Of a stretch of 64,000 bases of DNA, positions 27,761-38,700 are shown piece after piece (within the stretch, counting starts at the first letter, position 1; the number at the start of each line of letters is the position of its first letter). Source of the stretch: Pseudomonas fluorescens (GTDB taxonomy: Bacteria; Pseudomonadota; Gammaproteobacteria; Pseudomonadales; Pseudomonadaceae); contig NZ_CP015225.1 of assembly GCF_001623525.1 (NCBI RefSeq), positions 5,902,501-5,966,500 on the forward strand, read 5' to 3'. Below the pieces are notes generated by a model that saw only the letters and a program-made list of their open reading frames with translations, ran no database searches and had not been told where the DNA came from. The translations under genes and the position numbers were made by a program.

Positions 27761-30706
27761 CTATTCGGCATCCAGATGCAGCGGGGTAATCACCCGGCCA
27801 TCGCTCTCGGCCTGGCCGAGGTTGGCGTCGATGAAATACACGCGGTCATCGGCCAACTGGCCTTTGTCCACCAGGAAGTCCTTGATGCTACTGGCCCGTT
27901 CCTGCCCCAGTTGGCGCAAGAGCACGTCACTGCCGCTCCAGAACTTGATCACGCCTTCACGCAGTTTCTCGATACGCGCCTTTTTATCCAATTGTGTCCA
28001 TTCGGCGGGCGGTTGGGTCTTGAGGCGGGTGCGGTAGATGCCTTCGAGCAGCGGCGCCTTTTCGTCCTCGGGCACCTGTATCAGCGAGGCCTGGGCAGGA
28101 ACTTTGTCGCCCCGACGCTGCAGCATCTTGTAGTAGTTGTATTGATATTCGCGCTCCAGGCGTTGGGCGGCGAGCAGTGGGCCGTCGCTGCTTTCGGCGG
28201 CGGTGCCTTCGATCTCCAGGCGCAGCTCCGGACGTTTGCCAAGGGCCTCGGACAGTTTGAGCAGCACGCCTTCATTATCTTTGCTCAGGTCGCTGGAGCC
28301 CGGCGCAAACGCCACGCTGCCCAGGTCTTCCGAGCCGCCGCCGGCCACCAGCCCACCGATAAGCTTGAACGGCGCCTGGGCCGCTCGTACCACCAGGTTG
28401 CGCAGGGTCTGCCAGATGATCGGCATGACGCTGAATTGCGGGTCGTTGAGATCGCCGGACACCGGTAGTTCGATGGAAATCTTGCCGTCGGAATCCTTGA
28501 GCAAGGCGACGGCCAATTTGAGTGGCAGGCTCACGGCGTCCGGGCTGTCGACTTTCTCCCCCAGTTGCAACTGCTCGACCACCACTTTGTTCTCCGCCTG
28601 GAGCTTGCCCTGGGTGATTCGGTAATGCAGATCGAGATTGAGCCGACCCTTGCGGATGCGATAGCCGGCGAACTTGCCGGAGTAGGGCGTCAGGGTGGTC
28701 AGCTCGACCCGTTTGAAACTGGTGGCGATGTCGAGGCTGGCCATCGGGTTGAAGGGGTTGACCGCCCCTTTGATGGTGACCGGTGCATAGCGATCAACCT
28801 TGCCCTTGATGTCGACACTGGCCGGTTTGGCCTGGCGACTGTCGATCGTGCCGATCGCACCGTTGAGCTGTTGGATAGCCGTGGCGAAATTGGGGGTCAG
28901 GCTGAAGTCGGCGAAGTTGGCCGAACCGTCATTGATGGCGATACCACCGATGTGGATGCCCAGCGGTTTTTCCTGGGGCGCCGGTTTTGCCGCGGTGTTC
29001 TTCGTGCCGCTGTCGGCCGGTTGCGGGATCAGCAGGTCATCGACGTTGGTGGTGCGGTCGTCGTTGATCATGAAGCGCGCGTACGGTTGGAACAGGTTGA
29101 CCTTGTTGATGGAAAGGCTGTCACCGTGCTGATAATTCAGGCCTTCGAGGACCAGGCTTTGCCACTTGAGGAAGTCGCGGGTCTTGAGCGTGTCGAGGGT
29201 GTGCAACTGATCGACCTGGGCGCGGCCGGTGACGGCAAATGCCAGCGGTTCGGTACTTTTGAGGTCGACCGCCAGGTCACTGCCGAGCATCCCGGAGCGT
29301 AGCTCCAGGCGAATGAACGGGTTGATGTACGACTGGGCGACGCGCAGGTCGATGTCCTGGGTCTTGACCTTGAGCTTGGCGGTGATCGGGTTCAGGTTGA
29401 CCTCGCCGTCGGCCAGGATCTTGCCCTGCTTGCCTACCCCGGTGTCCAGCTTGAGGGTAAAGGGTGAGCCGTTGAGGGTGTCGTAGTTCTGCAGGTCGAG
29501 GTTCAGCGGGCCGACCTCCAGTGCCACGGCGGGCTGGGCCTGGCGGTCGGCCAAGTGCACCTTATAGTCGCGCAGTTGCACATCCTTCAACATCACCTGC
29601 CAGGGTTTGCTGGGCGGTGCCGGTTCAGCTTTTGGCGAGTCTGCCGCTGCCGGGGCGGATGCCGGTTCAGCCTTGACCTGCGGTTTGGCCGGCTGGCTGG
29701 CGAAAAGTTTCTGCCAGTCCAGCTGCCCGTCCGCCTCGCGAGCGGCCCAGGTTTCCAGCTTCTGGCTACGGACCTTGCCCACGATAACTTGCTGCTTGGC
29801 CAGGTCCACCGAGGTTTCGCTCACGTCCAGGCGTTCGAGCTTCACCAGTGGACGGCCATCGGGTGCCTTGATGGCGAAGGGCGCGACACTGACCGCGGCG
29901 TTGTTGAGCAGCAGTTCGGTGCCCTTGGCCAGGTTGAGCTTGTAGTCGGTGCTGAGGTTCAGGACGCCGTTTTCCAGAACCAGCGGCACGGCGTCGCGCA
30001 CATAGGGCCACCAGGCTTTCATTTGGCCGCCAGTGACTTTGAGAGTGCCTTGGGAGGCAATCGGCGTGAGGCTGAAATTACCGGTCCAGTCGATCTGTCC
30101 GCCTTCGGGGCCAGCAGCCACCAAGGTCATGTCGGCATTGTCGTCGGGCAGGGTGCTGAGGTTTTTCAGCTCGAAATCGAGGGTGTCGTAGAGAAACTCA
30201 ATGGGTTCGCTGGGGCGCAGGTCCTGAAAATGCACATAACCGCCGGCCAACTTGATTCGGTCGACCCGCAGGGGGAACGGCTTGGCCTCGGGGTCGGCGG
30301 GCGTTGGCTCGCTGGCCGGCAGCTTGAACAGGCCCAGCAGGTTCAACTGACCGTCCTTGGCGAACATCACTTCGGTCTTGGGCTTGTCCAGCTCGATGTC
30401 GACCAGATGCAGGGCGCCGGACCACAGGCTGTCGAGCTGCAGGTTGGCATACAGCCGTTCGAAGCCGACCTGTTCCTTGCCTGGATCGCCGATATTCAGG
30501 CCCCAGAGGGTGACTTCAAGGCTGAAGGGATTGAGTTCGATGCGCTGGATCTGGGCCGGCACCGTCGCAAGGGTGGCCAGTTGCTGGTTGGCGATGCGCA
30601 AGGCGATGCCCGGCAAAATCAGAAAGCCCAACAGGCTGTAGAGGGCCAGTGCGGTCAACAGAGCGCCGATGGCGCGAATCAATCCTTTGGGCATGTGCGG
30701 CTTCAT
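27761..30706 (-). CDS. DUF748 (AsmA-like) envelope protein
   Basis: About 981 residues. One N-terminal membrane helix (LIRAIGALLTALALYSLLGFLIL) anchors a long beta-rich DUF748 region. A Pro/Ala/Lys-rich linker lies near the middle (KPQVKAEPASAPAAADSPKAEP holds it). The C-terminal part has an OmpA-like look (VAFAPGSSDLSKDNEGVLLKLSEAL). AsmA-like proteins bridge the periplasm and are linked to lipid transport or outer-membrane homeostasis; this member's role is not known. The start is unsure: ATG codons at 30742, 30706 and 30694 are in frame, with no strong ribosome-binding site. Confidence 0.83.
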   Translation of the reverse strand: MKPHMPKGLIRAIGALLTALALYSLLGFLILPGIALRIANQQLATLATVPAQIQRIELNPFSLEVTLWGLNIGDPGKEQVGFERLYANLQLDSLWSGALHLVDIELDKPKTEVMFAKDGQLNLLGLFKLPASEPTPADPEAKPFPLRVDRIKLAGGYVHFQDLRPSEPIEFLYDTLDFELKNLSTLPDDNADMTLVAAGPEGGQIDWTGNFSLTPIASQGTLKVTGGQMKAWWPYVRDAVPLVLENGVLNLSTDYKLNLAKGTELLLNNAAVSVAPFAIKAPDGRPLVKLERLDVSETSVDLAKQQVIVGKVRSQKLETWAAREADGQLDWQKLFASQPAKPQVKAEPASAPAAADSPKAEPAPPSKPWQVMLKDVQLRDYKVHLADRQAQPAVALEVGPLNLDLQNYDTLNGSPFTLKLDTGVGKQGKILADGEVNLNPITAKLKVKTQDIDLRVAQSYINPFIRLELRSGMLGSDLAVDLKSTEPLAFAVTGRAQVDQLHTLDTLKTRDFLKWQSLVLEGLNYQHGDSLSINKVNLFQPYARFMINDDRTTNVDDLLIPQPADSGTKNTAAKPAPQEKPLGIHIGGIAINDGSANFADFSLTPNFATAIQQLNGAIGTIDSRQAKPASVDIKGKVDRYAPVTIKGAVNPFNPMASLDIATSFKRVELTTLTPYSGKFAGYRIRKGRLNLDLHYRITQGKLQAENKVVVEQLQLGEKVDSPDAVSLPLKLAVALLKDSDGKISIELPVSGDLNDPQFSVMPIIWQTLRNLVVRAAQAPFKLIGGLVAGGGSEDLGSVAFAPGSSDLSKDNEGVLLKLSEALGKRPELRLEIEGTAAESSDGPLLAAQRLEREYQYNYYKMLQRRGDKVPAQASLIQVPEDEKAPLLEGIYRTRLKTQPPAEWTQLDKKARIEKLREGVIKFWSGSDVLLRQLGQERASSIKDFLVDKGQLADDRVYFIDANLGQAESDGRVITPLHLDAE

Positions 30707-30814
30707 CTTGGTGTGAATTCGGAATGCCTTGGAGTATGGCATGCGTTTACGGTTCCGAAGCCACTGTGATTTATGAGATTTGTCCGTTTTTTGCGTGAGA
30801 ATTCTGAGCCTGGC

Positions 30815-31831
30815 TTAGAGCTGGAGGACCAGGGTCTTGAGTGGCGGTTGCTGGTCGAGGGAGGGGAAATCGCTGCCGGGCGTCAGCACGCTCCACTCGC
30901 GCACCGGGCGACCGGCTTTTTCCGCACAACGCAGTACCTGTTCGCGCCAGTCGTCCATGGACACTTTTGCCAGGTTGTTGCAGCAGATCAGCACGCCATT
31001 GTCGGCGGTGGTGAGCAATGCCGGTTTCAGCAGGCTTTGATAGTCGCGCAACAGGTCGACGGTGCCGAACGCACTTTTGGCCCAGGCCGGTGGATCGAGC
31101 AGCACCAGGTCGTACTGGCGTTGTTCCAGGCGCACGTAGTTGGGCAGTTTCTGCCCGCGCCGCTGGCTGATGGGCAGGCCGGCCAGTTGGCGGATCGCCG
31201 GAAAGTAATCCGACTGCACGAACGCCATCGGCGGCAAATCGGGGTTGAGCAGGCCGTTTTCGCGGCCCACCGCCAGGTTGCCTTCGGCGAAGTCCAGGTT
31301 GCACACTTCCCGCGCGCCGCCGGCCGCAGCGCTCAGGCCGACGCCGCAGGTGTAGGCGAACAGGTTCAGCACACTTTTGTTGCGGCTGTGTGCCTTGACC
31401 CAGCCTCGGGCGTTGCGCAGGTCGAGAAACAGCAGTGGGTCCTGCCCGGCATGGCGACCGCGGACGCGATAATTCAAGCCCCATTCATGCCCGACCAGGT
31501 CTTGCAGGGCGGCCTCGTCCGCCTGATAGACGGTGTCCTGGCGGTCGACGCGCGAATTGCCCCGGGCGCGGTCGTTGTAGACCAATAGCGTCTCCAGGCC
31601 CAGCCGTTCGTTGACGATGCCGTGCAGTTGCAGCAGGTCGTCGCGCTCCAGCGCTTTATGGAAGCTCTGTACCAGCAGTTGCGGGCCGTAGCGGTCGATG
31701 GTCAGGCCGGGTGCGCCTTCCTGGCTGCCATGGAACAGGCGATAGCAGTCGGTGCCTTGCTGGTGCAGTTGGTCGAGCAACTCGTGGCGCTGGTCGAGGG
31801 CGGCGCGCAGCGCCTGATTCAAGGAAGACAT
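30815..31831 (-). CDS. Class I SAM-dependent methyltransferase, RlmI/RlmK-like
   Basis: A 338-residue protein with a short N-terminal PUA-like part (GLTIDRYG) and a Rossmann methyltransferase domain: VLNLFAYTCGVGLSA (SAM-binding motif I) and LVLLDPPAWAKS (motif IV). It belongs to the family of 23S rRNA methyltransferases such as RlmI and the N-terminal/C-terminal halves of RlmKL. The exact target nucleotide cannot be told. A REPIN lies between its upstream side and acs. Confidence 0.85.
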   Translation of the reverse strand: MSSLNQALRAALDQRHELLDQLHQQGTDCYRLFHGSQEGAPGLTIDRYGPQLLVQSFHKALERDDLLQLHGIVNERLGLETLLVYNDRARGNSRVDRQDTVYQADEAALQDLVGHEWGLNYRVRGRHAGQDPLLFLDLRNARGWVKAHSRNKSVLNLFAYTCGVGLSAAAGGAREVCNLDFAEGNLAVGRENGLLNPDLPPMAFVQSDYFPAIRQLAGLPISQRRGQKLPNYVRLEQRQYDLVLLDPPAWAKSAFGTVDLLRDYQSLLKPALLTTADNGVLICCNNLAKVSMDDWREQVLRCAEKAGRPVREWSVLTPGSDFPSLDQQPPLKTLVLQL

Positions 31832-31928
31832 GCCGGGCGCGCCTTAGAGAAATGAGGCGCGGGAGTTTAGCAGTTATACAAACCCAGGTTGGGGGATTGC
31901 ATACGGATCTGGAGCCGGGCACCGATCT

Positions 31929-32021
31929 GTGGCGAGGGAGCTTGCTCCCGCTGGGCTGCGCAGCGGCCCTATCATTTTTGGGAGCGCTACGCACTCCAGC
32001 GGGAGCAAGCTCCCTCGCCAC
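31929..32021. repeat. REPIN (GAGGGAGCTTGCTCCC class)
   Basis: Inverted REP pair starting GTGGCGAGGGAGCTTGCTCCC and ending CTCCCTCGCCAC, downstream of acs and upstream of the methyltransferase gene. Confidence 0.92.
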
Positions 32022-32058
32022 AAAGGCACGGTGCTTCTGGGAAGCCAAGTTGTTTGGC

Positions 32059-33996
32059 TCAGCGATTCAGGCGCTTGTCGATCAGCCCCTCCACCACACT
32101 TGGATCGGCCAGGGTCGAGGTATCACCGAGGCTGTCGAGTTCGTTGCAGGCGATCTTGCGCAGGATGCGCCGCATGATCTTGCCCGAACGGGTCTTGGGC
32201 AACGCCGGCGCCCACTGGATCAGCTCCGGTTTGGCGAAGCTGCCGATTTCCTTGCTGACGTGGGCCAGCAGTTCCTTCTTCAACTCGTCATTGGCCTCCA
32301 CACCGTTCATCGGCGTGACAAAGGCATAGATGCCCTGGCCCTTGAGGTCGTGGGGGTAGCCGACGACGGCTGCTTCGGCAATGTTGTCGTGCAGCACCAG
32401 GGCACTTTCCACCTCGGCGGTGCCGATGCGATGCCCGGAAACGTTGATCACATCGTCGATGCGCCCGGTGATCCAGTAATCGCCGTCTTCGTCGCGGCGC
32501 GCGCCGTCGCCGGTGAAGTAGTAGCCGGGGTAGGGTTTGAAGTAGGTGTCGACCATGCGTTGATGATCGCCGTAGACGCTGCGAATCTGCCCGGGCCAAC
32601 TGGATTTGATCGCCAGTACGCCGCTGCCGGCGCCGCTGATTTCCTTGCCCACTTCATCCAGCAAGACCGGTTGCACGCCGAACATCGGCCGGGTGGCGCA
32701 GCCTGGCTTGAGCCGTGGGGCGCTCACCAACGGGCTGAGCATGATGCCGCCCGTCTCGGTCTGCCACCAGGTATCGACAATCGGGCAGCGCTGTTCGCCT
32801 ACCGTGTTGAAATACCATTCCCACGCTTCCGGGTTGATCGGCTCACCAACGCTGCCGAGTAATCGCAGGCTTTTGCGGGACGTTTCCTGCAACGGGCCGG
32901 CACCTTCGCGCATCAGCGCGCGCAGGGCGGTCGGTGCGGTGTAGAAGATATTGACCTGATGCTTGTCGATCACCTGCCAGAAGCGCGAACTGCTCGGGTA
33001 GCTCGGCACGCCCTCGAAGATCAGCGTGGTGGCTCCATTGGCCAGCGGGCCGTAGACGATGTAGCTATGACCGGTGACCCAGCCGACATCGGCGGTGCAC
33101 CAGAACACTTCGTTGTCGCGGTAATCGAGCACGTACTTGAACGTCATCGCCGCTTGCAGCAGATAGCCTCCCGTGGTGTGCAGCACGCCCTTGGGTTTGC
33201 CAGTGCTACCGGAGGTGTAGAGGATGAACAACGGGTCTTCGGCGTCCATCGGTTCGGGTGGGCAGTCGTCGCTCATCTCGTGCATGGCCTGGTGGTACCA
33301 CAGGTCACGGCCTTCAACCCAGTTCACCTCGCCCTGGGTGCGCTCGACCACCAGCACGGTGCTGACGTTCGGGCAACTTTCCAGGGCCTTGTCGACGTTA
33401 CGCTTGAGCGGTACGAAGCGCCCGCCGCGCACGCCTTCGTCAGCGGTGATCACGGTGCGGCAATCGGCGTCGAGAATCCGGTCGCGCAGCGAGTCCGGTG
33501 AGAAACCGCCGAACACCACTGAATGCACCGCGCCGATGCGGGTACAGGCGAGCATGGCGTAGGCGGCCTCGGGGATCATCGGCATGTAAATGCAGACCCG
33601 GTCGCCTTTCTTCACGCCACGGCTTTTCAGCACGTTTGCCAGGCGGCACACATGGTTGTGTAGTTTTTTGTAGGTGATTTCTGCCGATTCGGCGGGGTCG
33701 TCGCCTTCCCAGATGATTGCCGTCTGGTCGCCGCGTGTTTGCAGGTGACGGTCGAGGCAATTGGCGCTGACGTTCAGCTTGCCACCGGCGAACCAGGTCG
33801 CGTCGCCGTTCTTGAGGTCATAGCGCTGGACGGTTTGCCAGGGCGTCATCCAGTCGAGAAAGCGTGTGGCCTGCTCGGCCCAGAAGGCGCTGGGGTGTTC
33901 GATGGATTCTTTATAGAGCCGCTTGTACTCGTCCTGACTCAGTTGCGCAGCCCGGCGGACGGCATCGGCTTGGGGGTACTGGCTGATATCGAACAT
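32059..33996 (-). CDS. acs: Acetyl-CoA synthetase
   Basis: A 645-residue AMP-forming ligase. It has the P-loop [11 protein letters not shown], the TWWQTETGG motif, the YYFTGDGA hinge region and the C-terminal [11 protein letters not shown], whose Lys is the site of regulatory acetylation in this family. It converts acetate, ATP and CoA to acetyl-CoA through acetyl-AMP. AAGGAAC precedes the ATG and is overlapped by an AAnAAnAA motif, so Crc/Hfq repression is expected when better carbon sources are present. Confidence 0.96.
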   Translation of the reverse strand: MFDISQYPQADAVRRAAQLSQDEYKRLYKESIEHPSAFWAEQATRFLDWMTPWQTVQRYDLKNGDATWFAGGKLNVSANCLDRHLQTRGDQTAIIWEGDDPAESAEITYKKLHNHVCRLANVLKSRGVKKGDRVCIYMPMIPEAAYAMLACTRIGAVHSVVFGGFSPDSLRDRILDADCRTVITADEGVRGGRFVPLKRNVDKALESCPNVSTVLVVERTQGEVNWVEGRDLWYHQAMHEMSDDCPPEPMDAEDPLFILYTSGSTGKPKGVLHTTGGYLLQAAMTFKYVLDYRDNEVFWCTADVGWVTGHSYIVYGPLANGATTLIFEGVPSYPSSSRFWQVIDKHQVNIFYTAPTALRALMREGAGPLQETSRKSLRLLGSVGEPINPEAWEWYFNTVGEQRCPIVDTWWQTETGGIMLSPLVSAPRLKPGCATRPMFGVQPVLLDEVGKEISGAGSGVLAIKSSWPGQIRSVYGDHQRMVDTYFKPYPGYYFTGDGARRDEDGDYWITGRIDDVINVSGHRIGTAEVESALVLHDNIAEAAVVGYPHDLKGQGIYAFVTPMNGVEANDELKKELLAHVSKEIGSFAKPELIQWAPALPKTRSGKIMRRILRKIACNELDSLGDTSTLADPSVVEGLIDKRLNR

Positions 33997-34006
33997 GACG
34001 GTTCCT

Positions 34007-34017
34007 TATTCTTGTTT
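34007..34017 (-). promoter_or_regulatory. Crc/Hfq catabolite-activity motif at the acs ribosome-binding site
   Basis: On the minus strand AACAAGAATAAGGAAC: AAC-AAG-AAT-AA fits AAnAAnAA exactly and runs straight into the AAGGAAC ribosome-binding site. Hfq bound here with Crc would block translation; CrcZ, encoded at 40747, would relieve it. Confidence 0.75.
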
Positions 34018-34078
34018 TTGCGACAAGTGATAAAGATGCGCCGAGTAGCCGGAGGGTTCAAGTCATGCACAAACAACT

Positions 34079-34165
34079 GTGGGAGTGAGCTTGCTCGCGA
34101 AGGCGGTGTGTCAGTCAACATGAGTGTCAACTGATCCACCGCCTTCGCGAGAAGCTCGCTCCCAC
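34079..34165. repeat. REPIN (GAGCGAGCTTGCTCGC class)
   Basis: Inverted REP pair: GTGGGAGTGAGCTTGCTCGCG at the left and a mirror copy ending CTCGCTCCCAC at the right. It lies between pgi's 3' end and the acs upstream region. Confidence 0.92.
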
Positions 34166-34195
34166 AAAAGTAAGTGCTTGGTGTTCGACCTGCGA

Positions 34196-35860
34196 TCAGC
34201 CGCGATGACGCCCGCGGAAGTAGTTGATCAAGCCCTGGGTCGAGGCATCTTCGGCCGGGTTTTCTTCACTGCCCACCAGACGGTTGTAGACGCCCTTGCC
34301 CAGTTCCTTGCCCAGCTCCACGCCCCATTGGTCGAAGGCGTTGATGCCCCAGATCACGCTCTGCACGAACACCTTGTGTTCATACAGCGCTACCAGTGCG
34401 CCGAGGCGACGTGGGCTGATGCGTTCGACCACCAGGGTGTTGCTCGGACGGTTGCCCGGGATCACCTTGTGGGAGGCCAGTTTCTGCACCTCTTCTTCGC
34501 TGGCGCCCTTGTCCCGCAGCTCGGCTTCGGCTTCGGCGCGGGTCTTGCCGAGCATCAGTGCCTGGCTCTGGGACAGGCAGTTGGCATACAGCCATTGGTG
34601 ATGATCGGAAACCGGGTTGAAGCTGACGATCGGCACGATGAAGTCGGCCGGAATCAGCTGGGTGCCCTGGTGCAGCAACTGGTGGTAAGCGTGCTGACCG
34701 TTGCAGCCGACGCCGCCCCAGATGACCGGGCCCGTGTCGGTCGACACCGGTGTACCGTCCTGGCGCACGCTCTTGCCGTTGGATTCCATGTCCAATTGCT
34801 GCAAATGCTTGGTGATGTTACGCAGGTAGTGGTCGTACGGCAGGATCGCATGGCTCTGCGCACCCCAGAAGTTGCCGTACCACACACCCAGCAGTGCCAG
34901 CAGCACCGGCATGTTCTGCTCGAACGGGGCGCTCTGGAAATGCTGGTCCATGGAATAGGCCCCGGAGAGCAATTCCTTGAAGTTCGACATGCCGATGGCC
35001 AGGGCGATCGGCAGGCCGATGGCCGACCACAGCGAGTAACGCCCGCCAACCCAGTCCCACATCGGGAAGATGTTCTCTTCACGGATGCCGAAGGCCACGG
35101 CGGCGGCATTGTTGCTCGACACGGCGATGAAGTGGCGATACAGCTCCGCTTCGGAGCCACCCTGGGCCAGGTACCAGGCCCGGGCGGCCTGGGCGTTCTT
35201 CAGGGTTTCGAGGGTGTTGAAGGATTTCGACGAGACGATGAACAGCGTGGTCTCGGCGCGCAGCTTCATGGTCAGCTCATGGAACTCGCTGCCGTCGATG
35301 TTTGCCAAGTAGTGGCAGCGAACGCCTTTTTGCGCGTAGGACAACAGTGCTTCGGACACCAGTTCCGGGCCGAGGAAAGAACCACCGATGCCGATATTCA
35401 CCACGTCGGTGATGGGCTTTTCGGTGTAGCCGCGCCACAGGCCGTCGTGAATGCGGCCCACCAGGTCGGTGATCTGGTTCAGCACTTTGTGCACGTCCGG
35501 CATCACGTTGACGCCGTTGACCAGCAACTTGTCGCCCACCGGCCGACGTAGGGCGGTGTGCAGGGCAGGGCGGTTTTCCGAGGCGTTGACGATTTCGCCT
35601 TCGAACAGCGACTTGATCGCGCCCTTGAGGTCGACTTCGTTGGCCAGGCCCACCAGCAGATCGCGGGTCTGGGCGTTGATCAGGTTTTTCGAGTAGTCGA
35701 GAAACAGGCCGCAGCTCGACAGGGTGAATTGAGTGAAACGCTGCGGATCGGCATTGAACGCTTCGCGCATGCTGAAATCCTGCATGGCTTTGCGGTGGTC
35801 ATTCAGCGCTTGCCAGGCTGGCAGAGCGGTCACGTCATGAGGGGTTCGGTAATACGCCAT
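34196..35860 (-). CDS. pgi: Glucose-6-phosphate isomerase
   Basis: A 554-residue enzyme of the standard length. The signatures [30 protein letters not shown] and [16 protein letters not shown] (the last with the catalytic His region) are present. It interconverts glucose-6-phosphate and fructose-6-phosphate; pseudomonads use it mainly to recycle triose phosphates. The gene is on the same strand as panD upstream but 340 bases and a REPIN separate them. Confidence 0.96.
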   Translation of the reverse strand: MAYYRTPHDVTALPAWQALNDHRKAMQDFSMREAFNADPQRFTQFTLSSCGLFLDYSKNLINAQTRDLLVGLANEVDLKGAIKSLFEGEIVNASENRPALHTALRRPVGDKLLVNGVNVMPDVHKVLNQITDLVGRIHDGLWRGYTEKPITDVVNIGIGGSFLGPELVSEALLSYAQKGVRCHYLANIDGSEFHELTMKLRAETTLFIVSSKSFNTLETLKNAQAARAWYLAQGGSEAELYRHFIAVSSNNAAAVAFGIREENIFPMWDWVGGRYSLWSAIGLPIALAIGMSNFKELLSGAYSMDQHFQSAPFEQNMPVLLALLGVWYGNFWGAQSHAILPYDHYLRNITKHLQQLDMESNGKSVRQDGTPVSTDTGPVIWGGVGCNGQHAYHQLLHQGTQLIPADFIVPIVSFNPVSDHHQWLYANCLSQSQALMLGKTRAEAEAELRDKGASEEEVQKLASHKVIPGNRPSNTLVVERISPRRLGALVALYEHKVFVQSVIWGINAFDQWGVELGKELGKGVYNRLVGSEENPAEDASTQGLINYFRGRHRG

Positions 35861-36085
35861 CGCTGCGGGTTTCCTTTTTACTTGAACGACCTTTTGTACA
35901 CTAAAAATTCCGGCGCGGCTCGAGGTGGGCGTCCGGACACTGCATCGACACGATCGCCGGACGCAGGGCGAATACAGTAAACCTCGCGTTGCGATCTGTC
36001 TTGACTTTGTCTGACCGGTTCCCGGTACTTTTTTATACAGCTGGGCGGGAAAAGGTCCGACAAACGGAAACGCAGATTGCTTACT
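35861..36085. other. Intergenic stretch upstream of pgi
   Basis: No gene is seen. The pgi promoter should lie here. A run TTTTTTATACAG near 36028-36039 resembles one half of a LexA box but lacks the other half. Confidence 0.5.
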
Positions 36086-36173
36086 GTGGGAGCGAGCTTG
36101 CTCGCGATAGCGGTGTGGCAGCCGGCATCTGTATCAAGGGGTCCGCCGCCATCGCGGGCAGGCTCGCTTCCAC
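36086..36173. repeat. REPIN (GAGCGAGCTTGCTCGC class)
   Basis: Inverted pair: GTGGGAGCGAGCTTGCTCGCG at the left, a diverged mirror copy ending GGCTCGCTTCCAC at the right. Confidence 0.88.
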
Positions 36174-36202
36174 AGGGGAAAGCGGTGACGCAGGTGTTTC
36201 GA

Positions 36203-36583
36203 TCAGGCCAGTTGGACCGGAATCGCATTGCTGGTGTGGCTCAGTTCATTGCCTGGCGCCATGTACAGCATGCGGGGCTTGAAGTTGACCAGCTCGGCTT
36301 CGCTGTAGTGGGCGTAGGCGCAGATGATGACACGATCCCCCACCTTGGCCTTGTGCGCTGCGGCGCCGTTCACCGAGATCATCCGCGAACCTTCCTCGCC
36401 ACGGATGGCGTAGGTGGTGAAGCGTTCGCCGTTGTCGACGTTGTAGATCTGGATCTGTTCGTATTCACGGATCCCTGACAGGTCCAGCCACTCTCCATCG
36501 ATGGCGCAGGAGCCTTCGTAGTCGAGCACCGCGTGAGTGACTTCGGCGCGATGCAGCTTGGCCTTGAGCATGATGGCGTGCAT
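36203..36583 (-). CDS. panD: Aspartate 1-decarboxylase (PanD)
   Basis: A 126-residue pyruvoyl enzyme. The self-cleavage site is Gly24-Ser25 in YEGSCAID; Ser25 becomes the pyruvoyl group. It decarboxylates aspartate to beta-alanine for pantothenate. The ATG at 36583 gives the usual [12 protein letters not shown] start and places Ser at 25. It lies downstream of panB-panC on the same strand, separated by a REPIN. Confidence 0.96.
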   Translation of the reverse strand: MHAIMLKAKLHRAEVTHAVLDYEGSCAIDGEWLDLSGIREYEQIQIYNVDNGERFTTYAIRGEEGSRMISVNGAAAHKAKVGDRVIICAYAHYSEAELVNFKPRMLYMAPGNELSHTSNAIPVQLA

Positions 36584-36664
36584 GAATTTTTCCTCTGGTC
36601 GGGTCCGAACGGCGGGCAGTCTGCCTGAAGCCTGCCGAGGCGGCAATAACACCGCAGGACCCTT

Positions 36665-36752
36665 GTGGGAGTGAGCCTGCTCGCGACAGCGGTGGGTCAG
36701 TTGACCGATAGGCTGGCTGACGGATTGCTATCGCGAGCAAGCTCGCTCCCAC
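36665..36752. repeat. REPIN (GAGCGAGCTTGCTCGC class)
   Basis: Inverted pair beginning GTGGGAGTGAGCCTGCTCGCG and ending GCTCGCTCCCAC, between panC and panD. Confidence 0.92.
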
Positions 36753-36767
36753 AGGGTTTTGTGATGC

Positions 36768-37628
36768 TTAGGCGGGCGTGTCGAGATCCAGGTGCAGGTT
36801 GTCGATCAACCGCGTAGTGCCCAGGAAGGCCGCTACCAGAATCACCAGGTCACGGTCCTCGCTCAATGCCGGGCGCAAGGTCTTGGCGTGACGGATCTCC
36901 AGGTAATCGGGACGCAGGCCGGCGGCTTCGAGCTGCTTGAGCTGCTCGTCGATCAGCGCCGGGAAATCTCGTCGGCCCTGTTTGATGGCCTCGGCGATCT
37001 GGCTCAGGACGCGATAGACCACGGGCGCGATGGCACGTTGCTCCGGGCTGAGGAAGCCGTTGCGCGAGGACAGCGCCAGGCCGTCCTCGGCGCGCACGGT
37101 CGGTTCGCCGATGATCTGGATCGGCATGTTCAGGTCATGGACCAGTGCGCGAATCACCGCCAGTTGCTGGAAGTCTTTCTGGCCGAACACCGCCAGGTCG
37201 GGCTGGACCATGTTGAACAATTTGCTGACCACCGTCGCCACGCCCTCGAAATGCCCCGGGCGACTGGCGCCGCACAGGCCTTCGGACAATTGCGGGACGC
37301 TGACCCGGGTCTGCCCGGCCATGCCGTCGGGGTACATCTCTTCGACGCTGGGTGCGAACAACAGATGGCAGCCGGCCTGGAGCAGTTTCTCCTGGTCGGC
37401 CGCCAGGGTGCGGGGGTATTTGTCCAGGTCTTCGCCAGCACCGAATTGCAGTGGGTTGACGAAAATGCTCGCCACCACGAAGTCGGCCCGTTGCGCGGCC
37501 TTAGTGATCAGCGCCACGTGACCACTGTGCAGGTTGCCCATGGTCGGCACGAAGGCAATGCGTTTACCTTCGCCGCGGGCACGGGCCACGGCGGCCCGCA
37601 GTTCGCGTACGGTTTTGACGGTATTCAT
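36768..37628 (-). CDS. panC: Pantothenate synthetase (PanC)
   Basis: A 286-residue ligase with the [10 protein letters not shown] nucleotide-binding motif, the FVNPLQF segment, the FGQKDFQQL motif and a KMSKS-like SSRNGFL. It joins pantoate and beta-alanine using ATP. Its start overlaps the panB stop by ATGA (37625-37628), so the two are coupled. Confidence 0.96.
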   Translation of the reverse strand: MNTVKTVRELRAAVARARGEGKRIAFVPTMGNLHSGHVALITKAAQRADFVVASIFVNPLQFGAGEDLDKYPRTLAADQEKLLQAGCHLLFAPSVEEMYPDGMAGQTRVSVPQLSEGLCGASRPGHFEGVATVVSKLFNMVQPDLAVFGQKDFQQLAVIRALVHDLNMPIQIIGEPTVRAEDGLALSSRNGFLSPEQRAIAPVVYRVLSQIAEAIKQGRRDFPALIDEQLKQLEAAGLRPDYLEIRHAKTLRPALSEDRDLVILVAAFLGTTRLIDNLHLDLDTPA

Positions 37629-38425
37629 GCAGAAAACCCGTGTTCGGCGCCCGGGAAGGTCACGGCCTTGACCTCAGCGACATAGGCACTCAGGGCGCCT
37701 TGGATAGACGTTTGCCCTGCCATGAAGTTTTTCACGAACTTGGGTGCGCGACCGGTGATCGACAGCCCGAGCATGTCGTGCAGCACCAGTACCTGGCCAT
37801 CGGTGGCGTGGCCGGCGCCGATTCCGATCACCGGGATCTTCACTGCCTGGGTGATTTCTTCCGCCAGCTCGCTGGGCACGCATTCGAGCAGCAACATCGC
37901 CGCGCCAGCCTGCTCCAGTGCAATCGCATCGGCGCGCATCTGCCGCGCCTGGTTCTCATTGCGGCCCTGGACCTTATAGCCACCGAGGATGTTCACCGCT
38001 TGTGGGGTCAGGCCCAGGTGCGCGCACACCGGGATGCCCCGCTCGGCCAGCAGCCGAATCGAATCGGCCAGCCACAACGCGCCTTCGACCTTGACCATGT
38101 GGGCACCGGCCTGCATCAGCATGGCGCTGTTGGTCATGGTTTGTTCAAGGGTGGCATAGGCCATGAATGGCAGGTCGGCGAGAATCAGCGCATCGGTGTT
38201 ACCGCGTTTGACGGCGGCCACATGGTAGGCCATCTCGGCGGTGGTCACTGGCAGCGTGCTGTCGTGACCTTGCAGCACCATGCCGAGGGAATCGCCCACC
38301 AGCAACACTTCGACACCAGCCTCATTGCAGGCGTGGGCGAAAGTTGCGTCATAGCAGGTCAGCATGGCGATTTTCTCACCTTTTTGCTTGAGACCTTGCA
38401 GCGTGGTCAGGGTAATAGCTGGCAT
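37625..38425 (-). CDS. panB: 3-methyl-2-oxobutanoate hydroxymethyltransferase (PanB)
   Basis: A 266-residue TIM-barrel enzyme with [29 protein letters not shown] (metal Asp) and [13 protein letters not shown] ([16 protein letters not shown]) motifs. It makes ketopantoate from alpha-ketoisovalerate, a branch from the valine pathway whose first enzymes (ilvI, ilvH, ilvC) are also in this window. The ATG at 38425 fits family length. Confidence 0.96.
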   Translation of the reverse strand: MPAITLTTLQGLKQKGEKIAMLTCYDATFAHACNEAGVEVLLVGDSLGMVLQGHDSTLPVTTAEMAYHVAAVKRGNTDALILADLPFMAYATLEQTMTNSAMLMQAGAHMVKVEGALWLADSIRLLAERGIPVCAHLGLTPQAVNILGGYKVQGRNENQARQMRADAIALEQAGAAMLLLECVPSELAEEITQAVKIPVIGIGAGHATDGQVLVLHDMLGLSITGRAPKFVKNFMAGQTSIQGALSAYVAEVKAVTFPGAEHGFSA

Positions 38426-38700
38426 GAAAAAGTCCTCATTAGGCGCTCTTGAGCTACTGCGAGTAACGCGCATGAATCGTCATCTATACAGGCGCACCCT
38501 CTATGTGTGGTGCTTGTAAGGCCTGGATTGCGCCCTTTAAACGCCGCGTTGGCGGCATCGGGACGCCTATAGTCGTGAGGAGCTCTCGGGAAGTCAATTG
38601 GATGTGTTACCGCCGGGTGTTACCGGGGTTACTGATGCGTTTCAGCGTAGAGGCGTGTCTCGGATCTGACTGCCGGGTCCCTGATCCTGTGGGGGCTTTG
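38426..38700. other. Intergenic stretch between folK and panB
   Basis: No gene is seen in these 275 bases. Three direct repeats of a GTTACCG-like unit stand at 38605-38632 (TGTTAC, TGTTAC, GGTTAC). Confidence 0.5.

Noticed and set aside
36028..36043. LexA box-like TTTTTTATACAG
   Set aside because: Only one half (ATACAG) fits; the opposite CTGT half is absent.
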